Assembly: GCA_036023115.1 (NCBI GenBank)
Contig: JAYKKT010000056.1
Span: forward strand, 1,444,001 to 1,508,000
Direction of reading: 5' to 3'
DNA length: 64,000 nt
Source: Brasenia schreberi
Lineage: Eukaryota; Streptophyta; Magnoliopsida; Nymphaeales; Cabombaceae
Positions 12,768-23,050 of the stretch are shown here, one piece after another (position 1 is the stretch's first letter; the number at the start of each line of letters is the position of its first letter). The notes beneath the pieces were generated by a model. That model searched no databases. It saw only the letters and a list, made by a program, of their open reading frames with translations, and had not been told where the DNA came from. The translations under genes and the position numbers were made by a program.

Positions 12768-13963
12768 TTACTTTGTTGGTCATATTTCTTTCAATAAGGC
12801 GATTCTACAGATAACCGGAGAAAGACAGAAACCGGGAAACCGTGCTAGTTGATAACTAACTGTGGTGAACTCCCAAAGGTCTGGATTACTGTTGCATCTA
12901 GGCAGCAAGCTTTCCCTTTTCATGCATGCAGATCCCTTTCAGAAGGCACATCACAAGGCTTTGTAGTCAAACTCTGACTGTTAATTTTGTTCTCTATCAG
13001 TTCAAGATTGCCCTCTGTCAGTTATCAGTTACAGCAGACAAGGAGGCAAACATTGCAAATGCGCGTAAAACAATTGAAGCAGCTGCGGAAAAGGGTGCCC
13101 GACTTGTTGTTCTTCCTGTAAGCAAATCTAATCTATGCTAAACCATTAACTATTTGATGGATAATGCTCGACAAGTTCTTCTTAAATCGAGTAGATTTTA
13201 TTCGATGGCTAAAGAGTCTATTTTGGGTAAACTACAATGAGGTAGGCTTTGGAGTGGTTTTTAACCCGTAACTGGTGTTACTTCTTTCAGAGGTCTTCAA
13301 TTTAAGCAATAACTAGGCTTGTCCGGGGAAATGCAATTGACGATAAAGCGTCATCTATCTATTTTGCTGATAACTGTCGTAATGTGGTGTATGTCCCAGT
13401 ATCCCAATGTATTTTTGGTGCTAAAGTTTTGTTGATCTTGATTGATCTATTTGTGTGAAGGAATTTTGGAATGGTCCATATTCAAATGAGAGCTTCCCAG
13501 TATATGCGGAAGACATTGATGCTGGAGGCGTTGCGTCTCCGTCAACCTTAATGCTGTCTGAAGTTGCTCGTGACAAGAAAATCACAATAGTTGACGTGTC
13601 TATAACAGAACGCTCCCGTGGCCGCCTGTACAATACTTGCTGTGTTTATGATGCTGATGGAGGTCAGGGTTTTTCTTATACTAGTAAAAGTAAATAGGGT
13701 TATGAGAACCCAAAGAGATTGCCTATTCATAGTCACATAGGAGAAGTTGAACAAGATCTGTCTTTTGTCTTCTCTTAACTTTCATGCTTCTTTTGTCCTT
13801 TCTTTTTCATAAGTTCTTATAGTAGCAATACAAGTGAAACATCTGATAGAATGCACCGATTGTTTGCAGATACATCTATTTGACATCGACATCCCTGGGA
13901 CGATTACATTCAAGGAATCTCAGACTCTTACTGCAGGAGACACACCGACCATCACTGATACAG
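12649..13963 (+). pseudogene. Omega-amidase copy B, exons 1-4 (pseudogene 5' block)
   Basis: Exon 1 is 12649-12723 (25 codons, ending LPLCPSPVSK), exon 2 13001-13117 (FKIALCQLSVTADKE to LVVLP), exon 3 13461-13662 (EFWNGPYSNESFPVYAEDID to LYNTCCVYDADG) and exon 4 13870-13963 (IHLFDIDIPG to TPTITDT). All are plant omega-amidase. The catalytic Glu is the first codon of exon 3. Lesions: the exon 1 donor reads AAG|TT instead of AAG|GT. The conserved GGSIPE loop in exon 3 has become DVSITE. IPGK in exon 4 is IPGT. The short KAKHRK segment with the catalytic Lys, expected between exons 3 and 4, is not found; 13,844-13,863 may be its ruin. The gene continues at 19,430 and 31,924. Confidence 0.85.
12733..12762. 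repeat. (CT)n microsatellite
   Basis: An uninterrupted run of about fifteen CT dinucleotides in intron 1 of omega-amidase copy B, directly after the broken donor site. Confidence 0.9.
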
Positions 13964-15289
13964 GTCTATAACTTTTGCTTGCTCATACAAAGGCCACTCC
14001 GGTTGATCAATTGGTGTGTAGATAATTATCTGGTCGAATATGGTGGAAGTTCGTGTACACTGAATGTAATTATGTTGGATATTGTGTTAAGCAGAAGCTG
14101 GTTCCTGATTTATGTAAATCATAGCTCTAAAAACTCATTGTCAAGGATTTGAAGTTCGTGGACAAAGTTCTTTTTCTTTCTATGTTGGTATACATGACCT
14201 CAAATTTCATTAAGTGCAAACAGTTCCAAGGTATTCGTCAAATGATTTTTTAAGATCAATTCATATGAATAAATCATAATAAAATAGGAAGGTCAATAAA
14301 TGCATTAAATGCGAAAAGTTACAAACTATTAGTTTGTAGAGTGTATGGGACCAATTTAAATGCAAACAGTTGCAGACTTTGTTTGTAGAGCATAGAAGGC
14401 CAAATTCTGTGAAGAAATTGCAAATCAAAAGAAGCTGCCTTGGAGGATCTCAAAGCCACCATGAGTTTTTTTCTTCCAGAGAGGTGATGTGTCAAATGTA
14501 TGCATATGGCTTACACATTATATTGTACATGCATCTTAAGGAGTTGAAGAAGGAACAAATTCGTAAGCTTTCCCTGATGATATTTTCTCCAGATCCTTCT
14601 GTTCTTTTATCTTATCTCTACTAATGATTTGTAATCAGATAAAGGACAGAGATACTTTCCTTTAGCAACGGAGCAGGGAGCCTAAACTATGGGAGCTTTA
14701 TTCTACTCCCTCCATCATAAGATGTCACCAAATCAGATTAAAGATCACCTCTTCTCCATTTGCATGATATTAGAGAACTTGGATAAGTTTGGTATCTGCA
14801 ACCTTGTCATCATCTGCAACTAATACTTCATCAACACTAGTGGTCTTATTCAAGTAGTTTTTGCCCATTCAGAATCGACGTGAGCAAACTTACTTTGAGG
14901 AGGATCACTCAGTGTCCAACCGCAGTAGACATTTTTCCTTGGTTTAGTTATGTATAAAGCCAACACAAGATTCAGATTCTCAATAGAATGTTAATTATGC
15001 AGTCTTCTACATACATAAAACTGTTGTTAATAAAGATGCATAACTGGCCATCATGATTCAAATAGATTAGCTCGGAAGTCAGATCGACTTCTTCTCAGAG
15101 GTTGGATTACAAAAGGTCCTTTTGATGTGGTGTCAGCTCTTCTTAGGACTTCTTGAAGAAAGATCTAGTTTTAGTGTGAACTATTTTGTGCTCTGTACCC
15201 ACTCATCAATCTCATGACGAGTTCCTCCCAATTCAAACACTCTAGTTGTACCAGAGAGAAAGTAGTGATCTTGACCAGTGTTGTAAATA
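13964..15289. other. Copy B intron sequence, nothing recognised
   Basis: AT-rich intron-like sequence between omega-amidase exon 4 and the GC-rich island. I see no coding similarity, structured RNA or bounded repeat. Confidence 0.4.
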
Positions 15290-17050
15290 GTGTATTCTAA
15301 CTTGTGTCATTCAAGGCCAGATTAAGATATGTCGGTTACAGTAAGGTATCAGGGAGGGGATTGCCGGGTTGTGCTGATAGGCGTGTGCGCTACTCAAATG
15401 AGTGTACTTATTCAGGAAAGACCACTTATTGCTATTCTACGTGCACCTCATGCAGAGTCCATGACCCAAGCGCCAGAGTCATGTAAGGCACTATTAGCAT
15501 CACTACTGTCAGGCTCCCACGTGGCGCTGTTGTGGTGTGGTGACCCACTAAGACTGAAGGCCTTCAAATAACCGCTAACTTTGTGTAGTGGGGCGGCTGC
15601 TACTCATGTAAGACAAAGAAGGATGAAAGGAAGGCAGGTAGCCTTACTGGAATTATAGTAGGGTAGCGGCACTATAGGTCAGTGGGTTGCACTAGCTATT
15701 TGTTCTTTTGTTCCTTTTGAGATCGGGGTCTTCTTCATTGAGCTTGTAATCAGGCGCACATCTAACTGATACTAAGTCCATCCGCTGCAAGGTGCTTATT
15801 CTCACCCTGATAGATGAGAGTGGCTAATTTTCTAAATGTTGAATGGTAATAAATACCATATGATTGACTGAACCCAGCCGCCTATAGGACCCCTACTATA
15901 GTCCTATAGTGCCTACCTCGCCCCCCTGACTGTAATGCCATGTCCGTGCTCCATGAAACCAGTAAGGGGCCTTAACCCTTACGCCGACGTGGGGCGTGGG
16001 GGCGTGGTTTATTGTAAGGGCAGTAGCGGGCTCTCTACACTGCCATCAGCTTTTCACTTCACAGTGCACACCCATAGGTTTTCTGTCTGGAGTCAACTAG
16101 TTCCCAGTTCGTCCGCGTCCATCTCAGTTTGCATGGCCTTTCTCCACACACCCACAACCTTAAGTGGAACCCTGCATTGCCTCATTGACATCCTTAGGAA
16201 TTGGATGAGCTTTAATTGAAATGAAATGAACCACACTACCACTAAAAGTCTACCGCCACGTGGGTGTAGCGGCTTACCGCTAACCTCTATAGTGGGCTGC
16301 CCGCCCCGGCAGTGGAGGCTGGCCCACTAACACTGCCAGGTAGGCAGGTGTTGGAGTAGGGTTGACGGATGTGAGGTATACCCTCTGACCCTTTCTCAAT
16401 GCACAACTCAAAACGTCTGATCTAAATCATTTTCAATGGAAGATGGAGTCTCAGACCTACCGCCACGTGGGGTGAAGGGCAAGCTTGATCTTCTTCTTGA
16501 GTTGCTTATAGTAGTGGCCCCTTACTGTAAGGTCCGCCTCTTTCTACTCTGTAATATTCCTTCTCCCCCTCACTAGCTTTCTCAACAATATTGACTGCAG
16601 TAATAGGAAGAAGAAAGAACTGTTATCTCCGTCCCTCTTTTCCTTCTTTAAGAAAGAAAAATGGACTCATTATATGATATGATGGTGGTGACTACTCGCA
16701 TCAGTCTGATGTATGGGTCGAAGGGCAGTGCAGGGCATAACATGTGTAACCAGATAACCTATAAAGATAGACTTGACAGCCAGCCAGCCCTGGGGTTTCT
16801 CTCTTTAGTTAGAAAGGGAATATGCACTAAGATATTCGGGAGCTTACTTATAGATTGATGCCAGGATTAAGAACTTGGAGGGGGATTTGTCCTTCAAGAG
16901 CGGGCATCCTCTTCATAATCAATCCTGCTGTGCCTACCTAGCCTACCTACCGCCTACTACCTATAGTGGACCCCTCCTACCGCTAACACTGCCAGGGCTT
17001 ACTAAAGAATTGGGGCCTCCAACAGATGCCTTTTAGTATGTCTCAGCCAA
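15290..17050. other. GC-rich island with interspersed short repeats, possible mitochondrial insert (NUMT)
   Basis: Compared with the flanks this stretch is visibly richer in G and C and carries dispersed motifs. 'ctaccgccacgtggg' occurs near 16,250 and 16,459. 'accgctaac' occurs near 15,572, 16,276 and 16,979. 'cactgccagg' occurs near 16,330 and 16,990. 'ctatagtg' occurs several times. No conserved mitochondrial or plastid gene is recognised and open frames are short. The texture resembles repeat-rich plant mitochondrial intergenic DNA, so a nuclear copy of organelle DNA is possible. A GC-rich transposon is an alternative. Both edges are approximate. Confidence 0.33.
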
Positions 17051-17429
17051 CTCGTTTTTCTTGCAGCCGGATAGGTATATTAAAGGCATCTTTTTTTGCT
17101 TAAAAAATGAAAAATTCGTAGAAAGAATTGCCAAAACATCAGGGGTTATTCATTAGAAAATATGAACTAATAATGAAATAAAGCTCGTGTATCACTTTGA
17201 TGGATCTACGTAGCACATTTTGAAAATATAGAACATATAGAAGCAGAATAGCAATTATAAGTTCACAATACTAGATAGTTTGATAATTCAACATTCAAGT
17301 TTTCATAATTCAATATAACAAACTTAAGAAAGAAACAAGAACTTTTACATGAGAGATCAATTGTCAAGATCATTAAGTAGACGTTTCTTCTTCTTCATCA
17401 TCCTCATCCTCATCTTCTGCTTATCCTCC

Positions 17430-17870
17430 TCATCCAACGCCAATATAAGCATCATCATCATTCTCTATAGTTTGTGCTGCTTCCAAGTTGATCCATGCAG
17501 CATCTTCATCTTTTAGTTCATCACATTCCTCCTGAATCCATTTTTTCAAGATGTTAAAGCTTGTTGAGGCAAAAAGGATCAAATAATTCGGTGCTTTCTG
17601 GAGGATAGCTTTTATAACTGCCTTAATAGAGAAAATATTAGGTGAACTTCCAAAGTACTTCAAGTTCTTAACTGAAAGATTTTAACTTCATTGCGTCTTC
17701 ATCATAGCTACGTAGCAACATGCTGTATAGTAGGAGCACATGGTCATTGAACTTTTGCGCTCCACTGGCCCAACCTGTTACCTTTTTCGAATAAGTTCTC
17801 AAAGATACTCCAATTTCTTTCACACTTAAACAAACCTACTGAAAATCCTAATGGAAAACCTACTCCCCTG
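17430..17870 (-). pseudogene. hAT transposase C-terminal relic
   Basis: On the minus strand near 17,800 the sequence reads CERNWSIFENLFEKGNRLGQW. This is the hallmark of the hAT dimerisation region, in which CERNWS-FE-IH-K-RN is conserved. It is followed by VLLLYSMLLRSYDED-like sequence. Further downstream comes an acidic tail, WIQEECDELKDEDAAWINLE, open to about 17,430. Stops separate the parts. It lies inside the large intron of omega-amidase copy B and is inverted relative to it. Only the C-terminus survives. Confidence 0.55.
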
Positions 17871-18295
17871 CACTTGCATTAGGAGTAATATGGTCTTATA
17901 ATTATTAGTAAGAGATTATCACAAAAATGCAAGGCTAAAGTTTAAACTACCCCGATACATTGTATAATAATTGCACATGTCTACTAGCCCTCCAATGGCA
18001 TACAGATCATTGACACAAATGTCTAAATCCACTACATTGTAATCGTGAGTTGACCTATCCATGCTATCTATTATTCCCTTGTCTACGTCAGTGTGCATAT
18101 TTCATGTTAGAGAACGAAGAATTCAAGTAATATGTAACATATAATTTCAATGGTGTAGCTAACCAGTATTTTGTTTTCAATTTTCTAGGTAGGCATGTAT
18201 GGTTTTCCGATACATACCCCTTTAGCCATGATTCATGTTCTTGTTGAGCAAGGCTGGCAGATGATTGCTCTCGACTAGTTATATTTGATCTTAGC

Positions 18296-18525
18296 AAGGA
18301 TTAGTTCATATTTAGGCCTTGCATGGTCGGTCCCAAGCCCGGATAAAGGAGGTTGTGTTAGGCCTCCGATAGCCGGCATAAAACTTTGTCGGACTTATTT
18401 ATCATGGATTCTACAAATTATGATAGGGCTCTTTAGAAACATAGAATCCATGTAGCCTACTCCATCTAGTATGAGAAAAGGCTTAGTTGTTGGTTGTTTG
18501 AAGGATTAGTTCATATTTATGCCTT
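18296..18525 (+). mobile_element. 5'-truncated RTE LINE insertion with 25-bp target-site duplication
   Basis: A 180-bp insert (18321-18500) is flanked by 25-bp direct repeats at 18296-18320 and 18501-18525 that differ at one position. The insert contains the 3' end typical of plant RTE LINEs: a 'cccaagcccggataaagga' segment, 'ttaggcctccgatagccggc', then 'aatccatgtagcc' and a TTG-rich tail. The tail matches the remnant at 930-990. Long variable duplications and 5' truncation are what target-primed reverse transcription produces. It inserted into the copy B intron. Confidence 0.82.
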
Positions 18526-19429
18526 TACACGTAATTTTTCACCCGAGGCATGGGCCAAGTCTATGGTTTTGGAATGTGACCAAGACAAGTTCCGAGTTCT
18601 ACAGTTGCATGAGTTTTCAGTATAGTGCATTAGTAAAATGCATGCCCATATATGTATTTCGGTGTGCTTGCTCCTCTAAATCTTCATTTAGGACTTTCCA
18701 CTATTTTCTGAATCCTGAGCATCGTTTTTCCTCTTACTGATTGTTATGAGTAAATTATAGTAACTTTGTTTAGCTCAATACACTATAACAATGAGAATAT
18801 TGCCTGACACGTTTTCTTTTTGTTTGAAAATGTTATTCTAAAATTTTGGCACCATTCAGTGCATGAAATTTCTTCTCTATGCTATGTTCATTCCAAAATG
18901 AGGGATTCTGATGTAAAATTTGCCCCTGGATATGTGCATATGCTAACTTCAAGTTGGGTTTTTTTTGCTGATAGTGATTCACCGATAGTGCTTTTCCAAA
19001 TGGTGATTTCCAGTCATTTCCTGGATCAAGGTTTTCATTTTTTGGTCTATGTTTCTTCCATTGTAATCTTTCAAATCATATATCCTCTGTTCTCCAATAG
19101 CGAATTTGTTGTGGGTCATTTAAACCTTCGTGTCTAATCCTTGGGCTCTTTTGTGTTGGTTACATGGCATTAGGACAAAAGATGCCAAAAAGGGAAAAAT
19201 CAAAGGCCATCTTATTTGCAGAATCATGCTTCCACATTCCATGACATGAATGGGCATATGATCTTAGTGCTTTTGCCTGAAACAGTTGATGTTTTTACTT
19301 ACTGCAGTCAGACCTCACAGAATCTCATTTTACTGTTTTTTTCTTTCATGTTAACTTTTTATGATTTATGCAGTTATGCATAACTTACTATTTTGGCATG
19401 TAAAAGCTTTCTGACCAATCGCTTTGCAG
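18526..19429. other. Copy B intron sequence, nothing recognised
   Basis: Intron-like, T-rich on the plus strand, leading into the exon at 19,430. One 105-codon open frame (18820-19137) has no conserved motif and I treat it as chance. Confidence 0.4.
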
Positions 19430-19504
19430 ATGTGGGGTGAATTGGTATCGGTATCTGACATGATATTTTCTTTCCAGAACTAGCCATGTTGTATGGTGCA
19501 AGAG
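19430..19504 (+). pseudogene. Omega-amidase copy B, exon 5 with catalytic cysteine replaced by a stop
   Basis: An AG acceptor precedes 19430 and a GT donor follows 19504. The phase continues exactly from exon 4, ending in G of a split Asp codon. The exon reads DVG-stop-IGIGI-stop-HDIFFPELAMLYGARG. The parent motif is DVGRIGIGICYDIRFPELA, where C is the catalytic nucleophile of the nitrilase superfamily. The Arg codon is TGA (19438-19440), the Cys codon is TGA (19456-19458), Tyr is His and the second Arg is Phe. The splice sites are still good, so a transcript could include it, but it would end here. Confidence 0.86.
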
Positions 19505-19833
19505 GTCCATCCATCATGCTTCTCCTGTATGAAACCATGTTTTGTTTATTCGTTCAAATGAATACCACTCTTGGGTGACATGGAAAATCTATAAAATGCT
19601 GTTTGTATTGCAATTGATTTTCACGCACAAATCATTCCTTGCACATTCATGCATGTAATGTCTTTCTCCCTCACCTATCTGTGTGTGTTTGCATAAGAAA
19701 CGAGAAGCTTTGCTTGCTGCGTGCATTAAAAGCAACCCTACCAGAAGATGCTGTTTTCTATCCTTAATCCAGACCAGTGCATACAACTTGTCTGTCCACC
19801 TTAGGTTGGATTGGCAACTGTAACCAAGGACAT

Positions 19834-19886
19834 AAGACCTACTTGGAGTTCAACGTACCAAAATCTTACTAGGGAGAAGTTGTCCT
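19834..19886 (+). mobile_element. Left fragment of plus-strand Copia element (integrase), split by a later insertion
   Basis: In frame this short piece reads KTYLEFNVPKSY-stop-GEV, matching the NVPK-FWGEAVLTA stretch of Copia integrase with the Trp codon turned to TAG. It joins directly, through the GTCCT duplication, to VLTAIYLINRMPS at 25771 onward. The sequence before 19,834 is no longer Copia-like, so this element is also truncated on its 5' side. Confidence 0.58.
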
Positions 19887-20179
19887 TGATAAAATAAAAC
19901 AATATGCATTGATCTAAAGAGAATGACTTACAAGTTTCATCAGATTGGAGGATTTCCTCCAATCTGTACAAAGGCAACCTGAGGCACAGAGGCAGCCAAC
20001 CTATCTTTCTTTCATACTTTACTAAACCCTAAACCCTATTATTTATACTACCCTATCTAACTTGAATTCCTAAACTACCCCTGATTAGTACTAATTACTA
20101 CTACAGAACCATAACACACACTAATACACCTAAATGCTTAAATAACGTGAATAACATGAACACACGACACCCTTTAACA
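19887..20179 (-). repeat. Copia 3' LTR (left copy)
   Basis: 293 bp beginning TGATAAAAT and ending TTTAACA, with TG...CA termini. Read in the element's orientation it carries TATAAAT (20041-20047) followed at once by two telomere-like units of TTTAGGG type (20024-20037). Confidence 0.92.
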
Positions 20180-20196
20180 CTCTCCCTCAAGTTGGG
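20180..20196 (-). other. Polypurine tract of the minus-strand Copia element
   Basis: Minus-strand sequence CAACTTGAGGGAGAG abuts the 3' LTR. GAGGGAGAG directly before the LTR is the usual site for plus-strand DNA priming. The plus-strand Copia element has the same arrangement at 28,600-28,610. Confidence 0.75.
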
Positions 20197-20739
20197 TGAA
20201 GGATGTTTATAATACACAACTTGAATAACGTCTCCTTTAATTGTCAGTTGGTTGTAGCTTTGGTTAGGAAATCGGTCCTCTGTTTGATTGATTGAACATA
20301 CTCCAGCTTGAATTCTTGATTAGTTATCTTCTTTCTGATGAAGTGACAGTCAATCTCTATATGCTTGGTTCTTTCATGATACACTGGATTAGAAGTCATC
20401 TGAATTATTGCACCACTGTCACAGTATAATGGTATAAAATGATTCGGTGGAAATCCCATTTCATTGATTAATGAAGATACCCATTTTCCTTCACACATGG
20501 CTTGAGCAATGGCCATGTATTATGCTTCTGTTGTAGATCTGGTAACCACTGTCTGTTTTTTACTCTTCCAAGATACTATATTACCGCAAATTAAATACAC
20601 AATAACAGTAGATCCTACTATCGGTAGGAGAACACAGCCCCAATCTGACATCATCACGAGTACTCCAACAATCAGTGTGGAAGAGACGCACCCAATAGGA
20701 AAAAGATAAGGCCTTTCGACTAGGAGTACCATTCAATAT

Positions 20740-23050
20740 AGCGAATGATACAGTCGAATGCCAGCTCCGATGTCCGTCACAAGATGTCTAGTGTTTATGA
20801 ATCGACACGACTTGCTAGACACATAGAAATGAGATATGTCAAGCCGTGTAACGTGTCAAGATAAGTTAAGGTTTTCCCACCGATCTAACAATATCAACAA
20901 CGGGATCTGAAAGTAGGCTCTACCCTCCTGATCGATGATAGTTTCACATTGGACCTCTGTAGTGGGTGTCAAATGACTTTACATTCAATAGTCCCGTTTC
21001 TTCAAGAATATCATAGTCCCATACTTCCTTCGATGTAAGATAACAATGCCATCCTTGGATTCCGAATGCCACTTCAATTCCAAGAAATAACGAAGTTTAA
21101 CCAATCTGTCCGTGATATGAAACGAAGCTCCGAGAGATGCTATGCTTTATCTCAGATAAGTTATACCTTGTGATCGCTAGTCTGTGATAACAATGTCAGT
21201 CTCATCAACATAATCAAATAGATACGGCCTTGTTATTTATCTTGTCCGATAGAAAAATACGAGTGAGTCTGGCCTCGACTTACTTTGATTCATACCAAAC
21301 TGAACAACTTCATGGTAGTGAACACTGCCAAACCAAGCTCGAGGAGATTGTTTCGAGATCCATACAAGAGACTTGTGTTTAGATGACGCATACTTCAGGC
21401 TAGAAGACTCCCCACGAGCAACGAGCCACGGAGGTTGCTCCATATATACCTCTTCTTCTAGATCACCATGGAGAAACGCATTTTTAACATCAAGTTGAAG
21501 AAAGTAGCAATGTCGAATTGGTGCGCTATAGATGGGAGAAAAAGTATTCTCTGGGTAGAGGCCAGTTTTAGCCAGGAGAGAAAGTCTCCCATAATCGAAA
21601 CCAAAGATCTGCATGTATACCCTTTGCCAGACGGGGCAAGCAGCAGGCGATCAAGAGTACCATCGGGGCCAACTTTGGCCCAGATTGTATAAATCCACCG
21701 ACGGCCAACAAACGGACTTCCCCCTGGAGAAGGGAGAGTAAGCTCCTTCCCAATGCTTAACACTCTGACAGAAGCACACATTTTTACATCAACTCGTACT
21801 TGTCGCCATCCGGGATGGAATGCTGAAAGCTTCACCCTAGAGATTTAGGAATAGACACGAGGAAGATAAGGTGGAAGAAAGACAAGCATAAATGTAATGA
21901 AGAGGGAACGATGTGCTAACTCAAGAGTAGCATAGTGAGGAGTAAGGGTTACTGAGAGAGTCATTATACCTTTGCGCAAGAGCAACAGCGGAAGGTGGGC
22001 ACGTCACCGCGATTCGGGGCTGGTAAGGGAACCGGTGGGCGGGAAAGAGAGAGTCCATAGGGGCCTCGGTAGCACAGCGATGGTGGTGGTGGTGGTGGCG
22101 GTGGCCGGTGGCGGTGGGCTGTGGCGGCGCGTGATGAACAAGAGGTGGGGAGAGTAGGGAACTCGGGGGTACCGAAGGAGAAGGTCGACTGGAGCCGTTG
22201 CCATAAAGAGGGGACAAGGAGAGGAGGAGTAAGATCTCGAGGATAGGACTCTCGATGTCGGGTGTAAGAAGGCGAGTCATGAGAACTCCAAAGAAAGAGG
22301 AGCAGGACTCGAAGAAGGTGACATCGACCAGAGGCAGAGGTGACGTCGTAGAGGGTGGGTGGCAGTGGAACGATAACCATTGGGGCAGAGTGGTAACCAA
22401 GAAAAACACATTTTAATGGAGCGAGCGACTGTACGGTTTGTCAAGACTTGGAGTTTAACATTAAGGGACAAAACATGTAGACCTAGAATACATGAGGTGG
22501 TAGTGAGAATAGAGTAGGTTGGTGATGGGATACAAAAACGAGAATGAGGTACGGTTATCGAAGACAGAGGAAGAGGGTATACGCGTTAATCGCATAATAG
22601 CGGGGCGGTGAAGAACCGTGTCGCCCCAAAACGAGGAAGGCAAACACGACCATAATACAAAAAAGTGGTCAGAGTCATTGATTTCAATACGAGATGTCTA
22701 TTTTTACATTCAAGCAACCCCATTTTGTCGTGGGGTACGGGGCACAAGAGGGTTTGGTGAAGAATGCCGTTAGATGCCATAACGAAGTTGAAAATGGCTA
22801 TCGAGACAAGATACTCATGGGCATTATCCCTTTACGCAAACTACGCGAATTGGAACACCAAACTAAGTTTTAATTTCTTGATAAAAGTTTACGAAAAATT
22901 GAAAACAACTCGTAAATGTTTTTGCATTAGAAAATAACCAAGCGTATAGCTAGAGTAATCATCAATGAAAGTTAATACATAGTATCTTAGACCCTAAAAG
23001 TGAAGACTCAATGACGACTAGGACCCCAAATATCAGAATGCACTAAAGCA
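20740..23050 (-). other. CpG-rich central segment of the Copia element (integrase-hinge-RT)
   Basis: This part retains many CpG dinucleotides. I count about eleven in 200 bases near 22.4-22.6 kb, against about one in a comparable stretch near 23.7-23.9 kb. It includes a GGT-rich stretch near 22,080-22,130, read on the minus strand as a Pro/His-rich hinge. Copia landmarks remain (ILHQT, C-KNRHL, FWGD, VDVTFFES, VKNAFLHGDLEEE), but reading frames change every 50-150 bases. The flanks are AT-rich and CpG-poor. Edges are approximate. Confidence 0.5.

Noticed and set aside
21921..22409. 162- and 138-codon minus-strand frames with Pro/His runs
   Set aside because: They fall in the integrase-to-RT hinge of the Copia element. 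VDVTFFES at the start shows their origin, and the His/Pro run is the GGT-rich tract read backwards.
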